A DNA stretch of 64,000 nt from an uncultured Lachnospiraceae bacterium (lineage in GTDB: Bacteria; Bacillota; Clostridia; Lachnospirales; Lachnospiraceae), in assembly GCA_910578335.1 (NCBI GenBank), contig CAJTPU010000009.1:62001-126000 (forward strand), written 5' to 3'. The first letter of the stretch is position 1, and each line of letters opens with the position of its first letter. Of the stretch, positions 9,823-17,460 are shown one piece after another. The notes beneath the pieces were generated by a model. The model saw only the letters and a list, made by a program, of their open reading frames with translations. It had not been told where the DNA came from and ran no database searches. The position numbers and the translations under genes are program-made.

Positions 9823-10344
9823 TTATTCGCTGATATCACCTGCAACAGCGGCTTTTTCTAATGCGGCCTGTATCGCCTGCAGCAGGACAAGAGAGGTATA
9901 TTTGTTTTCATCTGCATAGGTGATGCCTTCCAAGGACTGTTTTTCATAAATTTGTCCGGCGATGGATTGGGTAACAGGCTCAAGCAGCGGATACATGGTG
10001 GTGACTGCTTCATCCAAATCAACCAGACGGATGGAAGTTACGCAGTCGTGTTCAACGATAACTTCTACGTCTACAGTGTGGTCGCTTAAAACCAGAGAGG
10101 TAGTGTATACGCCGGGTATGTAAGAGGTTTCTATGGATTTTGTTCCGTCCCTGCTATCGGCGGGTGCTTCATTGCCGCTGACGGCTCCCGTCCCACGCGG
10201 AGAAGCCGGCTTTTCGGGTTTCTTGTTGTGGGGAACGAACATAATGACAAGCAGAACAATAAACAGAATACCCAGTACGGCGAAAATTCCCGTGTATATC
10301 AATTCCTTCAGATGGAGTACCACAATTTTTGTTTTAGAACTCAT
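9823..10344 (-). CDS. Membrane-anchored protein with FMN_bind-like domain
   Basis: 173 residues from the ATG at 10344 (MSSKTKIVVL), chosen because AGGGA precedes it; an earlier ATG at 10377 lacks a site. One N-terminal membrane helix (residues ~15-38) is followed by a Pro/Gly linker and an extracytoplasmic domain with the layout of FMN-binding domains: GVYTTSLVLSDHTVDVEVIV, then QSIAGQIYEKQS and YTSLVLLQAIQAALEKA. The usual D/S-G-A-T flavinylation sequence is replaced by ENKYTS, so covalent FMN attachment is doubtful. It may be a non-redox relative. Confidence 0.6.
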   Translation of the reverse strand: MSSKTKIVVLHLKELIYTGIFAVLGILFIVLLVIMFVPHNKKPEKPASPRGTGAVSGNEAPADSRDGTKSIETSYIPGVYTTSLVLSDHTVDVEVIVEHDCVTSIRLVDLDEAVTTMYPLLEPVTQSIAGQIYEKQSLEGITYADENKYTSLVLLQAIQAALEKAAVAGDISE

Positions 10345-10447
10345 AGAATATCCCTGCATCTTTCTTTTATATACCATATGCGTAAAGGGAATGAGTTAGC
10401 ACAGAATTCTATTGACAAGAGAAGCAATAAATTGTTATGATGTAACA

Positions 10448-10488
10448 GGACAAGGGCGTTCTTAAGGGATAAGAGCGCCCTTGTCCTG
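10448..10488. terminator. Strong hairpin in the nadE/glnA intergenic region
   Basis: GGACAAGGGCG pairs with CGCCCTTGTCC across a 16-17 base loop. It lies just upstream of the inverted FMN_bind-like gene and just outside the fold-back repeat. It lacks a clear T tract on either strand, so its role as a terminator is uncertain. Confidence 0.45.
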
Positions 10489-10503
10489 CATTTCGCAATT
10501 ACC

Positions 10504-10730
10504 TGCTTAGAATAGGCGATTGCGAAACTCGGTGAATATGCAAGTGTCATTGTGCACCTTGTATATTTCAACACAGACCCGCTCTCGCTTCATAAAAAAC
10601 GTAGCAGTGCTAAGCTCGAAAATACCTCGCTAAGCACTGACGTTTTTTAAGAGTCTGTTTATGAAATATACAAGTTGCACAATTCGGAACTTGAAAATGT
10701 GAGTTTCGCAAACGCCTATACTGCTAAGAA
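10504..10730. repeat. Fold-back intergenic repeat, copy 1
   Basis: A ~225-base long inverted repeat. The outer arms read ATAGGCGATTGCGAAACTC at 10512-10530 and, inverted, GAGTTTCGCAAACGCCTAT at 10701-10719. The middle arms contain TTGTATATTTCA / TGAAATATACAA and the inner stem CAGTGCTAAG / CTTAGCACTG. The central core is CTCGAAAATACCTCGC. A second copy of the same family lies at 60983-61195 in the opposite orientation. It carries no protein frame. It sits directly ahead of glnA and would be part of its leader if transcribed through. Confidence 0.8.
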
Positions 10731-10752
10731 TATGGAAAGGAGACAGACGATT

Positions 10753-12084
10753 ATGAAATGTGATACAAAAGAGGATATTTTAAGGCTGGCAGAGGAGGAG
10801 GATGTGGAGTTTATCCGTCTGCAGTTTACGGATATATTCGGCAATCTCAAAAATATAGCGGTTACGGCGAGCCAGCTACAGAAAGCGCTGGATAATAAAT
10901 GTATGTTTGACGGCTCTTCCATAGAAGGCTTTGCCAGTGAAGAGGAATCGGATATGTGCCTGTATCCTGATTTTTCTACGTTGGAGATTTTTCCGTGGCG
11001 CCCTCAGCAGGGCAAGGTGGCGAGGATGATATGCGACGTCCGCAGACCGGACGGGAGCCCTTTTGAGGGGGACCCGCGCTATGTGTTGAAGCGTGCGCTG
11101 CAGGAAGCGGAAAAGATGGGCTATACCTTTAATGTAGGACCGGAGTGTGAGTTTTTTCTGTTCCATACGGATGAAAACGCCCTGCCGACGACCATTACCT
11201 ACGAGCAGGCAGGATATTTTGACATGGGACCGATTGATTTTGGCGAAAATGCCCGCAGGGATATGATTATGACGCTGGAGGAGATGGGGTTTGAAATAGA
11301 AGCATCCCACCACGAGGCGGCGCCGGCACAGCATGAGATTGACTTTAAGTATGACGAGGCGCTGACTACGGCGGACAACATTATGACCTTTAAGCTGGCT
11401 GTCAAAACGATAGCAAAAAGACACGGGCTTCATGCAACCTTTATGCCGAAGCCGAAGCAGGGGGTGTGCGGTTCCGGTATGCATATTAACATGTCTCTGT
11501 TTCGGAATGGCAAAAATATATTTTGCGACGAGAGTGACGAAAGAGGGATGAGTAGAGAGGCGTACTGGTTTATTGGCGGACTGATGCAGCATGTCAAAGG
11601 AATGGCGGCAATTACCAACCCGCTTGTCAATTCCTACAAAAGACTTGTTCCGGGCTATGAGGCGCCTGTTTACGTGGCGTGGAGTGCCAAAAACCGCCGT
11701 CCGCTTATCCGGATTCCCGCTTCCCGCGGGGAAGATATGCGGATTGAACTGCGCAGCCCCGACCCTTCTGCCAATCCCTACTTAACGCTGGCACTCTGCC
11801 TGATGGCGGGACTTGACGGTATCAGAAACCATATCGAACCGCCCGAGAGCATTGATACAAATGTGGCAGATATGAGTGAGGCGGAGAGAAAAAGCCTGGG
11901 GGTCGCGGCGCTTCCCGGAACGCTTATCGAGGCAATTGGCGAGCTGGAGAAGGATACCTTTGTACAGGAGGTCTTAGGAGGGCATATATCAGAAAAATAT
12001 ATTGCAGCAAAGAAAGCAGAATGGCAAAAATACCGTTCTCAGGTGACGGAGTGGGAAATCAACGAATATTTATATAAATTCTAG
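10753..12084 (+). CDS. glnA: Glutamine synthetase type I
   Basis: 443 residues from the ATG at 10753, preceded by AAAGGAG; the frame extends upstream into the fold-back repeat but without support. GS motifs are intact: MFDGSSIEGF, NVGPECEFFLF, HHEAAPAQHEIDF, the ATP-binding and tunnel segments KPKQGVCGSGMHIN and NRRPLIRIPASRGE, and RSPDPSANPYL. The short length and absence of an NLYDL-type adenylylation tyrosine fit the GSI-alpha form regulated by feedback and protein partners. It makes glutamine from glutamate, ammonia and ATP. An ANTAR gene follows 35 bases downstream. Confidence 0.97.
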   Translation: MKCDTKEDILRLAEEEDVEFIRLQFTDIFGNLKNIAVTASQLQKALDNKCMFDGSSIEGFASEEESDMCLYPDFSTLEIFPWRPQQGKVARMICDVRRPDGSPFEGDPRYVLKRALQEAEKMGYTFNVGPECEFFLFHTDENALPTTITYEQAGYFDMGPIDFGENARRDMIMTLEEMGFEIEASHHEAAPAQHEIDFKYDEALTTADNIMTFKLAVKTIAKRHGLHATFMPKPKQGVCGSGMHINMSLFRNGKNIFCDESDERGMSREAYWFIGGLMQHVKGMAAITNPLVNSYKRLVPGYEAPVYVAWSAKNRRPLIRIPASRGEDMRIELRSPDPSANPYLTLALCLMAGLDGIRNHIEPPESIDTNVADMSEAERKSLGVAALPGTLIEAIGELEKDTFVQEVLGGHISEKYIAAKKAEWQKYRSQVTEWEINEYLYKF

Positions 12085-12119
12085 CGTCATCCTTTTTTGG
12101 ACACAGAGGAGGTGGACGT

Positions 12120-12668
12120 GTGATAAATATTATAGTTGTTTTTCCGCAGCAGGAAAATGCCCGAAGCATCCGGAATATTCTGGTAAAAAACGGCTTTCAT
12201 GTTGTGGGAGTCTGCGTCACGGGAACACAGGCAGCCAGCCAGATGGATGGATTGAATGGCGGTATTGTGATTTGCGGTTATAAAATGGCGGATATGCTGT
12301 ATTCCCAGCTTCATGAGCTTTTGCCGCCCGGATTTGAGATGCTCTTGTTAGCTTCCGGGCAGCATCTGAATGAATGCCTTGGCAATGATATCGTCTGTGT
12401 GTCCATGCCGCTCAAGGTGCATGAGCTTGTCAGTACGGTGGGCATGATGGTGGAAAATCAGGAGCGGCGCAGGCGCAGGCAGCGGAGTATACCGAAGCAG
12501 CGCAGTCACGAAGAGCAGACGGTGATTGCGGAAGCCAAAGCGCTTTTGATGGAGCGCAACAATATGACAGAAGAGGAAGCACATCGTTATCTGCAAAAAT
12601 GCAGTATGGACAGCGCTACCGGTATGACGGAGACAGCGGCGATGGTACTCGCGATGATGAAAACTTAG
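12120..12668 (+). CDS. ANTAR-domain antiterminator with degenerate receiver
   Basis: 182 residues from a GTG with a perfect AGGAGGT site. The N-terminal ~110 residues fold like a response-regulator receiver, but the phospho-acceptor position is Gly53 (IVICGYKM instead of the usual ICDYKM) and the N-terminal acidic pair is absent. After an Arg-rich linker (ERRRRRQRS) comes a ~55-residue ANTAR RNA-binding domain (EEQTVIAEAKALLMERNNMTEEEAHRYLQK). ANTAR proteins bind paired hairpins and prevent termination, often in nitrogen genes. Its position right after glnA supports nitrogen control, apparently without phosphorylation. Confidence 0.88.
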   Translation: MINIIVVFPQQENARSIRNILVKNGFHVVGVCVTGTQAASQMDGLNGGIVICGYKMADMLYSQLHELLPPGFEMLLLASGQHLNECLGNDIVCVSMPLKVHELVSTVGMMVENQERRRRRQRSIPKQRSHEEQTVIAEAKALLMERNNMTEEEAHRYLQKCSMDSATGMTETAAMVLAMMKT

Positions 12669-12779
12669 GTAAACAGACACATAATAGCATTTTTTGCATA
12701 GTAAAAGCCAGCGAAATCCATGGAGATATGAGAAATTGCTCATATAGTAATGGTAAAAGAGGCAAAGGACTATGCATAT

Positions 12780-13586
12780 ATGAAATTTGTGAAAATGCAT
12801 GGCTGTGGCAATGACTATATCTACGTGGACGGCAACGCGGAAAAAATAGCGCAGGCAGATAAGCCCGCACTGGCAAAAAGGCTTAGCGACAGGCATTTTG
12901 GAGTTGGAGGGGACGGCGTTATTTTTATCAATCCCTCCAAGGAAGCAGATTTTGAGATGGAGATGTACAATGCGGACGGAAGCCGTGCGGAAATGTGCGG
13001 CAATGGCATCCGCTGTGTGGCAAAGTATGTGTACGACAGGGGACTTACCTCCAAAAAGAAAATCAGTATTATCAGTGCGGGACAGGTAAAAGAGCTGAAG
13101 CTTGCCATTCAGGATAAAAAGGTGGTTTTCGTAAAAGTCAATATGGGAGCGCCGGAATTAAAGCCGATGATAAACGAACCGATAGTTCTGTTCGGAAAAG
13201 AGTACCGCATGACCTGCGTATCCATGGGCAATCCCCACGCGGTTTTGTTTGTAGAGGATTTGAAGGGACTTGCGATAGAGAAGCTGGGAAGCGCGATAGA
13301 AAACCATGCGCTCTTTCCCAAACGCACCAATGTGGAATTTGTAAAGGTGGTAGATAAAAGCACCATAGAAATGCGGGTGTGGGAGAGAGGTACGGGTGAA
13401 ACCTTAGCGTGCGGCACCGGCGCATGTGCGGCGGTGGCGGCATGTATGGTCAACCATCTGACCGACGAGCAGGTTACGGCGAAGCTTGCAGGCGGCGATT
13501 TGGAAATATTCTGGGATAAAGAACAGAACCGGATGTTTATGACGGGTTCTGCCACATTTGTATTTGAAGGTGAAATTGCGGTATAG
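12780..13586 (+). CDS. dapF: Diaminopimelate epimerase
   Basis: 268 residues. The start at 12780 gives the canonical MKFVKMHGCGNDYIYVDG. Both catalytic cysteines are present: EMCGNGIRC near residue 72 and ETLACGTGACA near residue 214. DapF converts LL- to meso-diaminopimelate for peptidoglycan and lysine. The upstream stretch carries the small palindrome ATATGAG/CTCATAT around 12725-12745. The stop codon is inside the terminator stem. Confidence 0.96.
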   Translation: MKFVKMHGCGNDYIYVDGNAEKIAQADKPALAKRLSDRHFGVGGDGVIFINPSKEADFEMEMYNADGSRAEMCGNGIRCVAKYVYDRGLTSKKKISIISAGQVKELKLAIQDKKVVFVKVNMGAPELKPMINEPIVLFGKEYRMTCVSMGNPHAVLFVEDLKGLAIEKLGSAIENHALFPKRTNVEFVKVVDKSTIEMRVWERGTGETLACGTGACAAVAACMVNHLTDEQVTAKLAGGDLEIFWDKEQNRMFMTGSATFVFEGEIAV

Positions 13587-13610
13587 ACATGTGCTATACC
13601 GTTTTTTTTT
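13579..13610 (+). terminator. Rho-independent terminator of dapF
   Basis: CGGTATAG pairs perfectly with CTATACCG around a 7-base loop, followed by nine T residues. The dapF stop codon forms part of the left stem. Confidence 0.92.
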
Positions 13611-13697
13611 CTGTTTTTGAGAAATGGGGATAGGCTTTTTTATGGGAAGTTGATATAATAGTGGGGGTAAAAAATCTACATAGAAAAGGAGAGGCTT

Positions 13698-14840
13698 ATG
13701 CGGTACAGGAGATTGGGAAAAACGGGGTTGATGGTAAGTGAAATTGGTCTTGGCGCAGAGTGGCTGGAGCGGATGGAGCCGGAGGGATGCAGGGAGATTA
13801 TCAAGCTGTGCGAGGAGCAGGGCATCAATATTCTGGACTGCTGGATGTCCGAGCCGAACGTGAGGACGGCGATTGGAGAGAGTATTCGGGAAACAAGGGA
13901 GAAATGGTATATTCAGGGGCATATCGGCTCGACCTGGCAGGGCGGGCAGTATGTGCGCACACGTGAGATACCGAAGGTAAAAGAAGCCTTTGCGGATTTG
14001 CTTGCCAGACTGGGCACGGATTACATTGATTTGGGCATGATACATTATGTGGATTCGGAACAGGAGTGGGACGAGATTGTGAACGGTCCCTTTATGGAAT
14101 ATGTACATGCGCTAAAGGAAAGCGGGACAATCCGTCACGTGGGGCTCAGTTCCCACAATCCCAAGGTGGCAAAGAAAGCGGCGCTTTCCGGCGAAATTGA
14201 AATGCTTTTATTTTCTGTCAATCCGGCGTTTGACTTGATGCCGCCCACGGAAAATATTGACGATTATTTTGCGGAGGAATATGATACGGCGCTTATGGGC
14301 ATGGATGCGGAGAGAGCGGAGCTCTACAGGATTTGCGAGCAGCAGGATGTGGGGATTACCGTTATGAAAGGGTATGCAGGCGGCAGGCTGTTTGATGAGA
14401 AGACTTCTCCCTTCGGCGTGGCGCTTACGCCTATCCAGTGCCTCCATTATGCGCTGACAAGACCGGCTGTGGCAAGCGTTATGGCTGGATTTTCCGAGCC
14501 GCAGCATGTACTTGATGCGGTGCGCTATGAGACTGCAGAGGAGGCACAAAAGGATTATGCCAGCGTGCTGGCATCTGCGCCGCGACATGCTTACAGTAAA
14601 AAGTGTATGTATTGTAACCATTGTAAGCCCTGTCCGGCGGATATTGACATTGCCATGGTAAACAAGCTCTATGATTTGGCATCCATGCAGGAGGAGGTGC
14701 CGGCTTCCGTCAGGGCACATTATCAGGCGCTTGAGAAAAACGCTTCCCACTGCATCGGCTGCGGCGGCTGTGAGAGCCGCTGTCCCTTCGGCGTGGAGAT
14801 TGTGGAGCGGATGCAGAAGGCAAGGGTGCTTTTCGCATAG
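13698..14840 (+). CDS. Aldo/keto reductase with C-terminal ferredoxin clusters
   Basis: 380 residues. The N-terminal ~290 residues are an AKR barrel (MRYRRLGKTGLMVSEIGLG, DYIDLGMIHYVDSE, GLSSHNPKVAKKA). The C-terminus has CMYCNHCKPCP and CIGCGGCESRCP, enough cysteines for two 4Fe-4S clusters. Such fusions are common in anaerobes and may couple ferredoxin-type electron flow to carbonyl reduction; the substrate is unknown. The RBS is AAAGGAGAGG. Confidence 0.9.
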   Translation: MRYRRLGKTGLMVSEIGLGAEWLERMEPEGCREIIKLCEEQGINILDCWMSEPNVRTAIGESIRETREKWYIQGHIGSTWQGGQYVRTREIPKVKEAFADLLARLGTDYIDLGMIHYVDSEQEWDEIVNGPFMEYVHALKESGTIRHVGLSSHNPKVAKKAALSGEIEMLLFSVNPAFDLMPPTENIDDYFAEEYDTALMGMDAERAELYRICEQQDVGITVMKGYAGGRLFDEKTSPFGVALTPIQCLHYALTRPAVASVMAGFSEPQHVLDAVRYETAEEAQKDYASVLASAPRHAYSKKCMYCNHCKPCPADIDIAMVNKLYDLASMQEEVPASVRAHYQALEKNASHCIGCGGCESRCPFGVEIVERMQKARVLFA

Positions 14841-14876
14841 GATATAAACAAAATAAAAAAGGAAAGGGTATCTGAT

Positions 14877-15404
14877 ATGAACGAGACATTGCAGGTTTTA
14901 AAGCAAAGAAGGAGCTGTCGGAATTTTAAACCGGATATGGTGCCGCAGGAGCTGTTAGAGGCAATTATAGAGGCGGGTACTTATGCGCCTACCGGTATGG
15001 GCAAACAGTCGCCCGTTATCATTGCGGTGACAAACAAAGAGCAGCGGGATAAGCTTGCGGAGGAAAACCGCAGAATCGGCGGCTGGCAGGAGGGCTTCGA
15101 CCCGTTTTACGGCGCGCCCGTTATATTGATTGTGCTTGCCAATAAAGAAATCGGGACTTACCGGTATGACGGCAGCCTTGTAATGGGCAATCTGCTGAAT
15201 GCAGCGGAGAGCCTTGGCGTGGCGGGCATCTGGATTCACAGGGCAAAGGAAGAGTTTGAGTCGGATTTTGGAAGGGAGCTGTTAGAGCAGCTTGGCATTG
15301 CGGGAGAATATGAAGGAATCGGACACTGTGCCTTAGGCTATGCCGCAGAACCGGCGAAGGAGCCGGCAAAAAGAAAAGAGGACTATGTCTATTTTCTCAT
15401 ATAA
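14877..15404 (+). CDS. Nitroreductase-family flavoprotein
   Basis: 175 residues. The N-terminal LKQRRSCRNFKPDMVPQELLEAIIEAGTYAPTGMGKQ is the standard FMN-binding nitroreductase start, and GSLVMGNLLNAAESLGVAGIWI is the second conserved block. The C-terminus ends with CALGYAAEPAKEPAKRKEDYVYFLI. It starts 36 bases after the aldo/keto reductase, so the two redox enzymes are probably one transcript. The physiological substrate is unknown. Confidence 0.9.
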   Translation: MNETLQVLKQRRSCRNFKPDMVPQELLEAIIEAGTYAPTGMGKQSPVIIAVTNKEQRDKLAEENRRIGGWQEGFDPFYGAPVILIVLANKEIGTYRYDGSLVMGNLLNAAESLGVAGIWIHRAKEEFESDFGRELLEQLGIAGEYEGIGHCALGYAAEPAKEPAKRKEDYVYFLI

Positions 15405-15407
15405 AAA

Positions 15408-15430
15408 CCTGCGCAACAAGGCAGCGCAGG
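15408..15430. terminator. Hairpin between nitroreductase and tRNA-Ala
   Basis: CCTGCGC pairs with GCGCAGG around a short loop in the 45 bases separating two convergent transcription units. There is no clear T tract. Confidence 0.5.
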
Positions 15431-15448
15431 AATCCGGATAGAGGAAAA

Positions 15449-15521
15449 TGGAGATAGCGGGACTCGAACCCGTGACCTGTGCGTTGCGAACGCACCGCTC
15501 TCCCAACTGAGCTATATCCCC
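15449..15521 (-). tRNA. tRNA-Ala (anticodon CGC)
   Basis: Read on the minus strand it gives a full cloverleaf: acceptor GGGGATA/TATCTCC with the alanine identity pair G3:U70, D-arm AGCTCAGTTGGGAGAGC, anticodon stem GTGCG/CGCAC with loop TTCGCAA (anticodon CGC, codon GCG), and T-loop GGTTCGAGTCC. The discriminator is A; CCA is not encoded. Confidence 0.95.
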
Positions 15522-15621
15522 ATAAGCGGATTATATCATTGTCATAAGAAAAAAACAAGGAAAAATGGGGACAGGTATACGGCTATTTTTAAATGGAACG
15601 AACACGAGGTATGGAAACGAT

Positions 15622-17460
15622 ATGAAAAAGCTGCTTGTTTACTTGAAGGATTATAAAAAAGAGACTGTACTGGCGCCTCTTTTTAAAATGCTGGAGGCAT
15701 CCTTTGAACTTTTGATTCCGATAGTGGTAAAGCTGATTGTAGACGTAGGTATTGCCAATGAGGCTCCACGCTATGTGGGGCGCATGTGCGTGGTGATGAT
15801 ACTGCTTGGCGTGATTGGACTGGTATGTTCTATCACGGCGCAGTATTTTTCTGCCAAGGCGGCCGTTGGGTTTGCCACGAAGCTCAGACATACGCTTTTT
15901 GCCCATATGCAGAAGCTGTCTTTTTCCCAAATGGATAAAATGGGAACGGCTTCCATGATAACCCGCATGACAAGCGATGTCAATCAGGTGCAAAACGGTG
16001 TCAATATGGTGCTGCGTCTGTTTCTGCGCTCCCCCTTTATTGTGTTTGGCGCGATGGCAATGGCATTTACCATAGATGTGGGTGCTGCGCTTGTATTTGT
16101 GATTGTAATTCCGCTGCTTTCCGTAGTGGTGTTCGGTATTATGCTGATAACGATTCCCCTGTATAAAAGGGTACAGGCGGGGCTTGATAAGATACTCGGC
16201 ATCACGCGGGGGAATCTGACAGGGGTGCGTGTGCTGCGCGCTTTTCACAAAGAGGAGGAAGAAAAGAAGGAGTTTGCAGGCGGCAACGACAAGCTGACAG
16301 CTATGCAGATGTTTGTGGGGAGAATCTCCGCTGTCATGAATCCTGTCACATATGTTATCGTAAACGGCGCCACGATAGCGTTGTTGTGGATTGGCGCCGT
16401 GAAAGTGGACGGCGGCATTCTGACGCAGGGAGCAGTGATGGCGCTGGTCAACTATATGTCGCAGATACTGGTGGAGCTGGTGAAGCTGGCAAACCTGATT
16501 ATCACGGTCAACAAAGCAATTGCCTGCGGCAACCGGATTGGCAATGTACTGGAGATAGAGGCTGGTCTGACAGAAGGCACAGTGGAAAGCGGGGAAGCAG
16601 CCGACGGGAAAGCGCAGTCCGACAGGGCGGAAGAGCCAGCCGCCATCGGAGGACAGATACCTGTGGTGGAATTTGCGCATGTCTCTCTGACGTATCCCGG
16701 CGCGGGAGCGGAGAGCCTGACGGATATTCATTTTAAGGCAATGAAGGGGGAGACTATCGGGATTATCGGCGGCACGGGTTCCGGGAAAACGTCGTTGGTG
16801 AATCTGATTCCCCGTTTTTACGAGGCGACGGCGGGCTGTGTAAAGGTGGACGGCGTTCCGGTTGCAGAATATTCTCTGCGGGCGCTTCGGGAAAAAATAG
16901 GCGTGGTGCCGCAGAAGGCAGTACTCTTTAAAGGCACCATCAGGGAAAACCTGCTGATGGGAAGGGAATTTGCCGGGCGTCCGGCAGATACGGCAGAGGG
17001 AAATACTTCTGCGGGAAAGGAAGCGGAGGACGAAATACTGCGTGAGGCGCTGGAGATTTCACAGTCTGCGGAATTTGTGGACGATAAACCGGATGGACTC
17101 GAAACCCAGATAAGTCAGGGCGGCAAAAATCTCTCCGGCGGGCAGAAGCAGCGGCTTACCATTGCGCGTGCACTGGTAAAGCAGCCTGAAATATTAATAT
17201 TAGACGACAGCGCATCGGCGCTTGACTATGCGACGGATTTGAAGCTGCGGCGGGCGATTCACGGTATGAAAAAGGCACCTGTGGTCTTTATCGTGTCACA
17301 GCGCGCTTCCTCCATTCTGTCTGCGGACACCATTATTGTGCTGGATGACGGCGAGGTGGCAGGCATGGGAACCCATGAGGAGCTGCTGCAGAACTGTGAG
17401 GTTTATCAGGAAATTTATTATTCACAGTATCCCGATAAAAGAGGGGAGGTGACGGCATAA
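15622..17460 (+). CDS. Heterodimeric ABC exporter subunit with degenerate nucleotide site
   Basis: 612 residues from the ATG at 15622 (MKKLLVYLKDYKKE); an in-frame start at 15565 is less likely because it overlaps the tRNA promoter region. Six membrane helices, then an ATPase domain with GGTGSGKTSLV (Walker A), LSGGQKQR (signature) and ILILDDSASALD (Walker B). The catalytic Glu after Walker B is Asp and the H-loop His is Gln (FIVSQRASS), so this half likely forms the inactive site in a pair with the next gene. The substrate is unknown (drug or lipid-type exporter). Confidence 0.92.
   Translation: MKKLLVYLKDYKKETVLAPLFKMLEASFELLIPIVVKLIVDVGIANEAPRYVGRMCVVMILLGVIGLVCSITAQYFSAKAAVGFATKLRHTLFAHMQKLSFSQMDKMGTASMITRMTSDVNQVQNGVNMVLRLFLRSPFIVFGAMAMAFTIDVGAALVFVIVIPLLSVVVFGIMLITIPLYKRVQAGLDKILGITRGNLTGVRVLRAFHKEEEEKKEFAGGNDKLTAMQMFVGRISAVMNPVTYVIVNGATIALLWIGAVKVDGGILTQGAVMALVNYMSQILVELVKLANLIITVNKAIACGNRIGNVLEIEAGLTEGTVESGEAADGKAQSDRAEEPAAIGGQIPVVEFAHVSLTYPGAGAESLTDIHFKAMKGETIGIIGGTGSGKTSLVNLIPRFYEATAGCVKVDGVPVAEYSLRALREKIGVVPQKAVLFKGTIRENLLMGREFAGRPADTAEGNTSAGKEAEDEILREALEISQSAEFVDDKPDGLETQISQGGKNLSGGQKQRLTIARALVKQPEILILDDSASALDYATDLKLRRAIHGMKKAPVVFIVSQRASSILSADTIIVLDDGEVAGMGTHEELLQNCEVYQEIYYSQYPDKRGEVTA

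Noticed and set aside
15589..16731. Long open frame on the minus strand (about 380 codons) opposite the first ABC exporter gene
   Set aside because: Its composition is Arg/His/Gln-rich without domains, and it mirrors an unmistakable ABC exporter on the plus strand; it is an antisense shadow.
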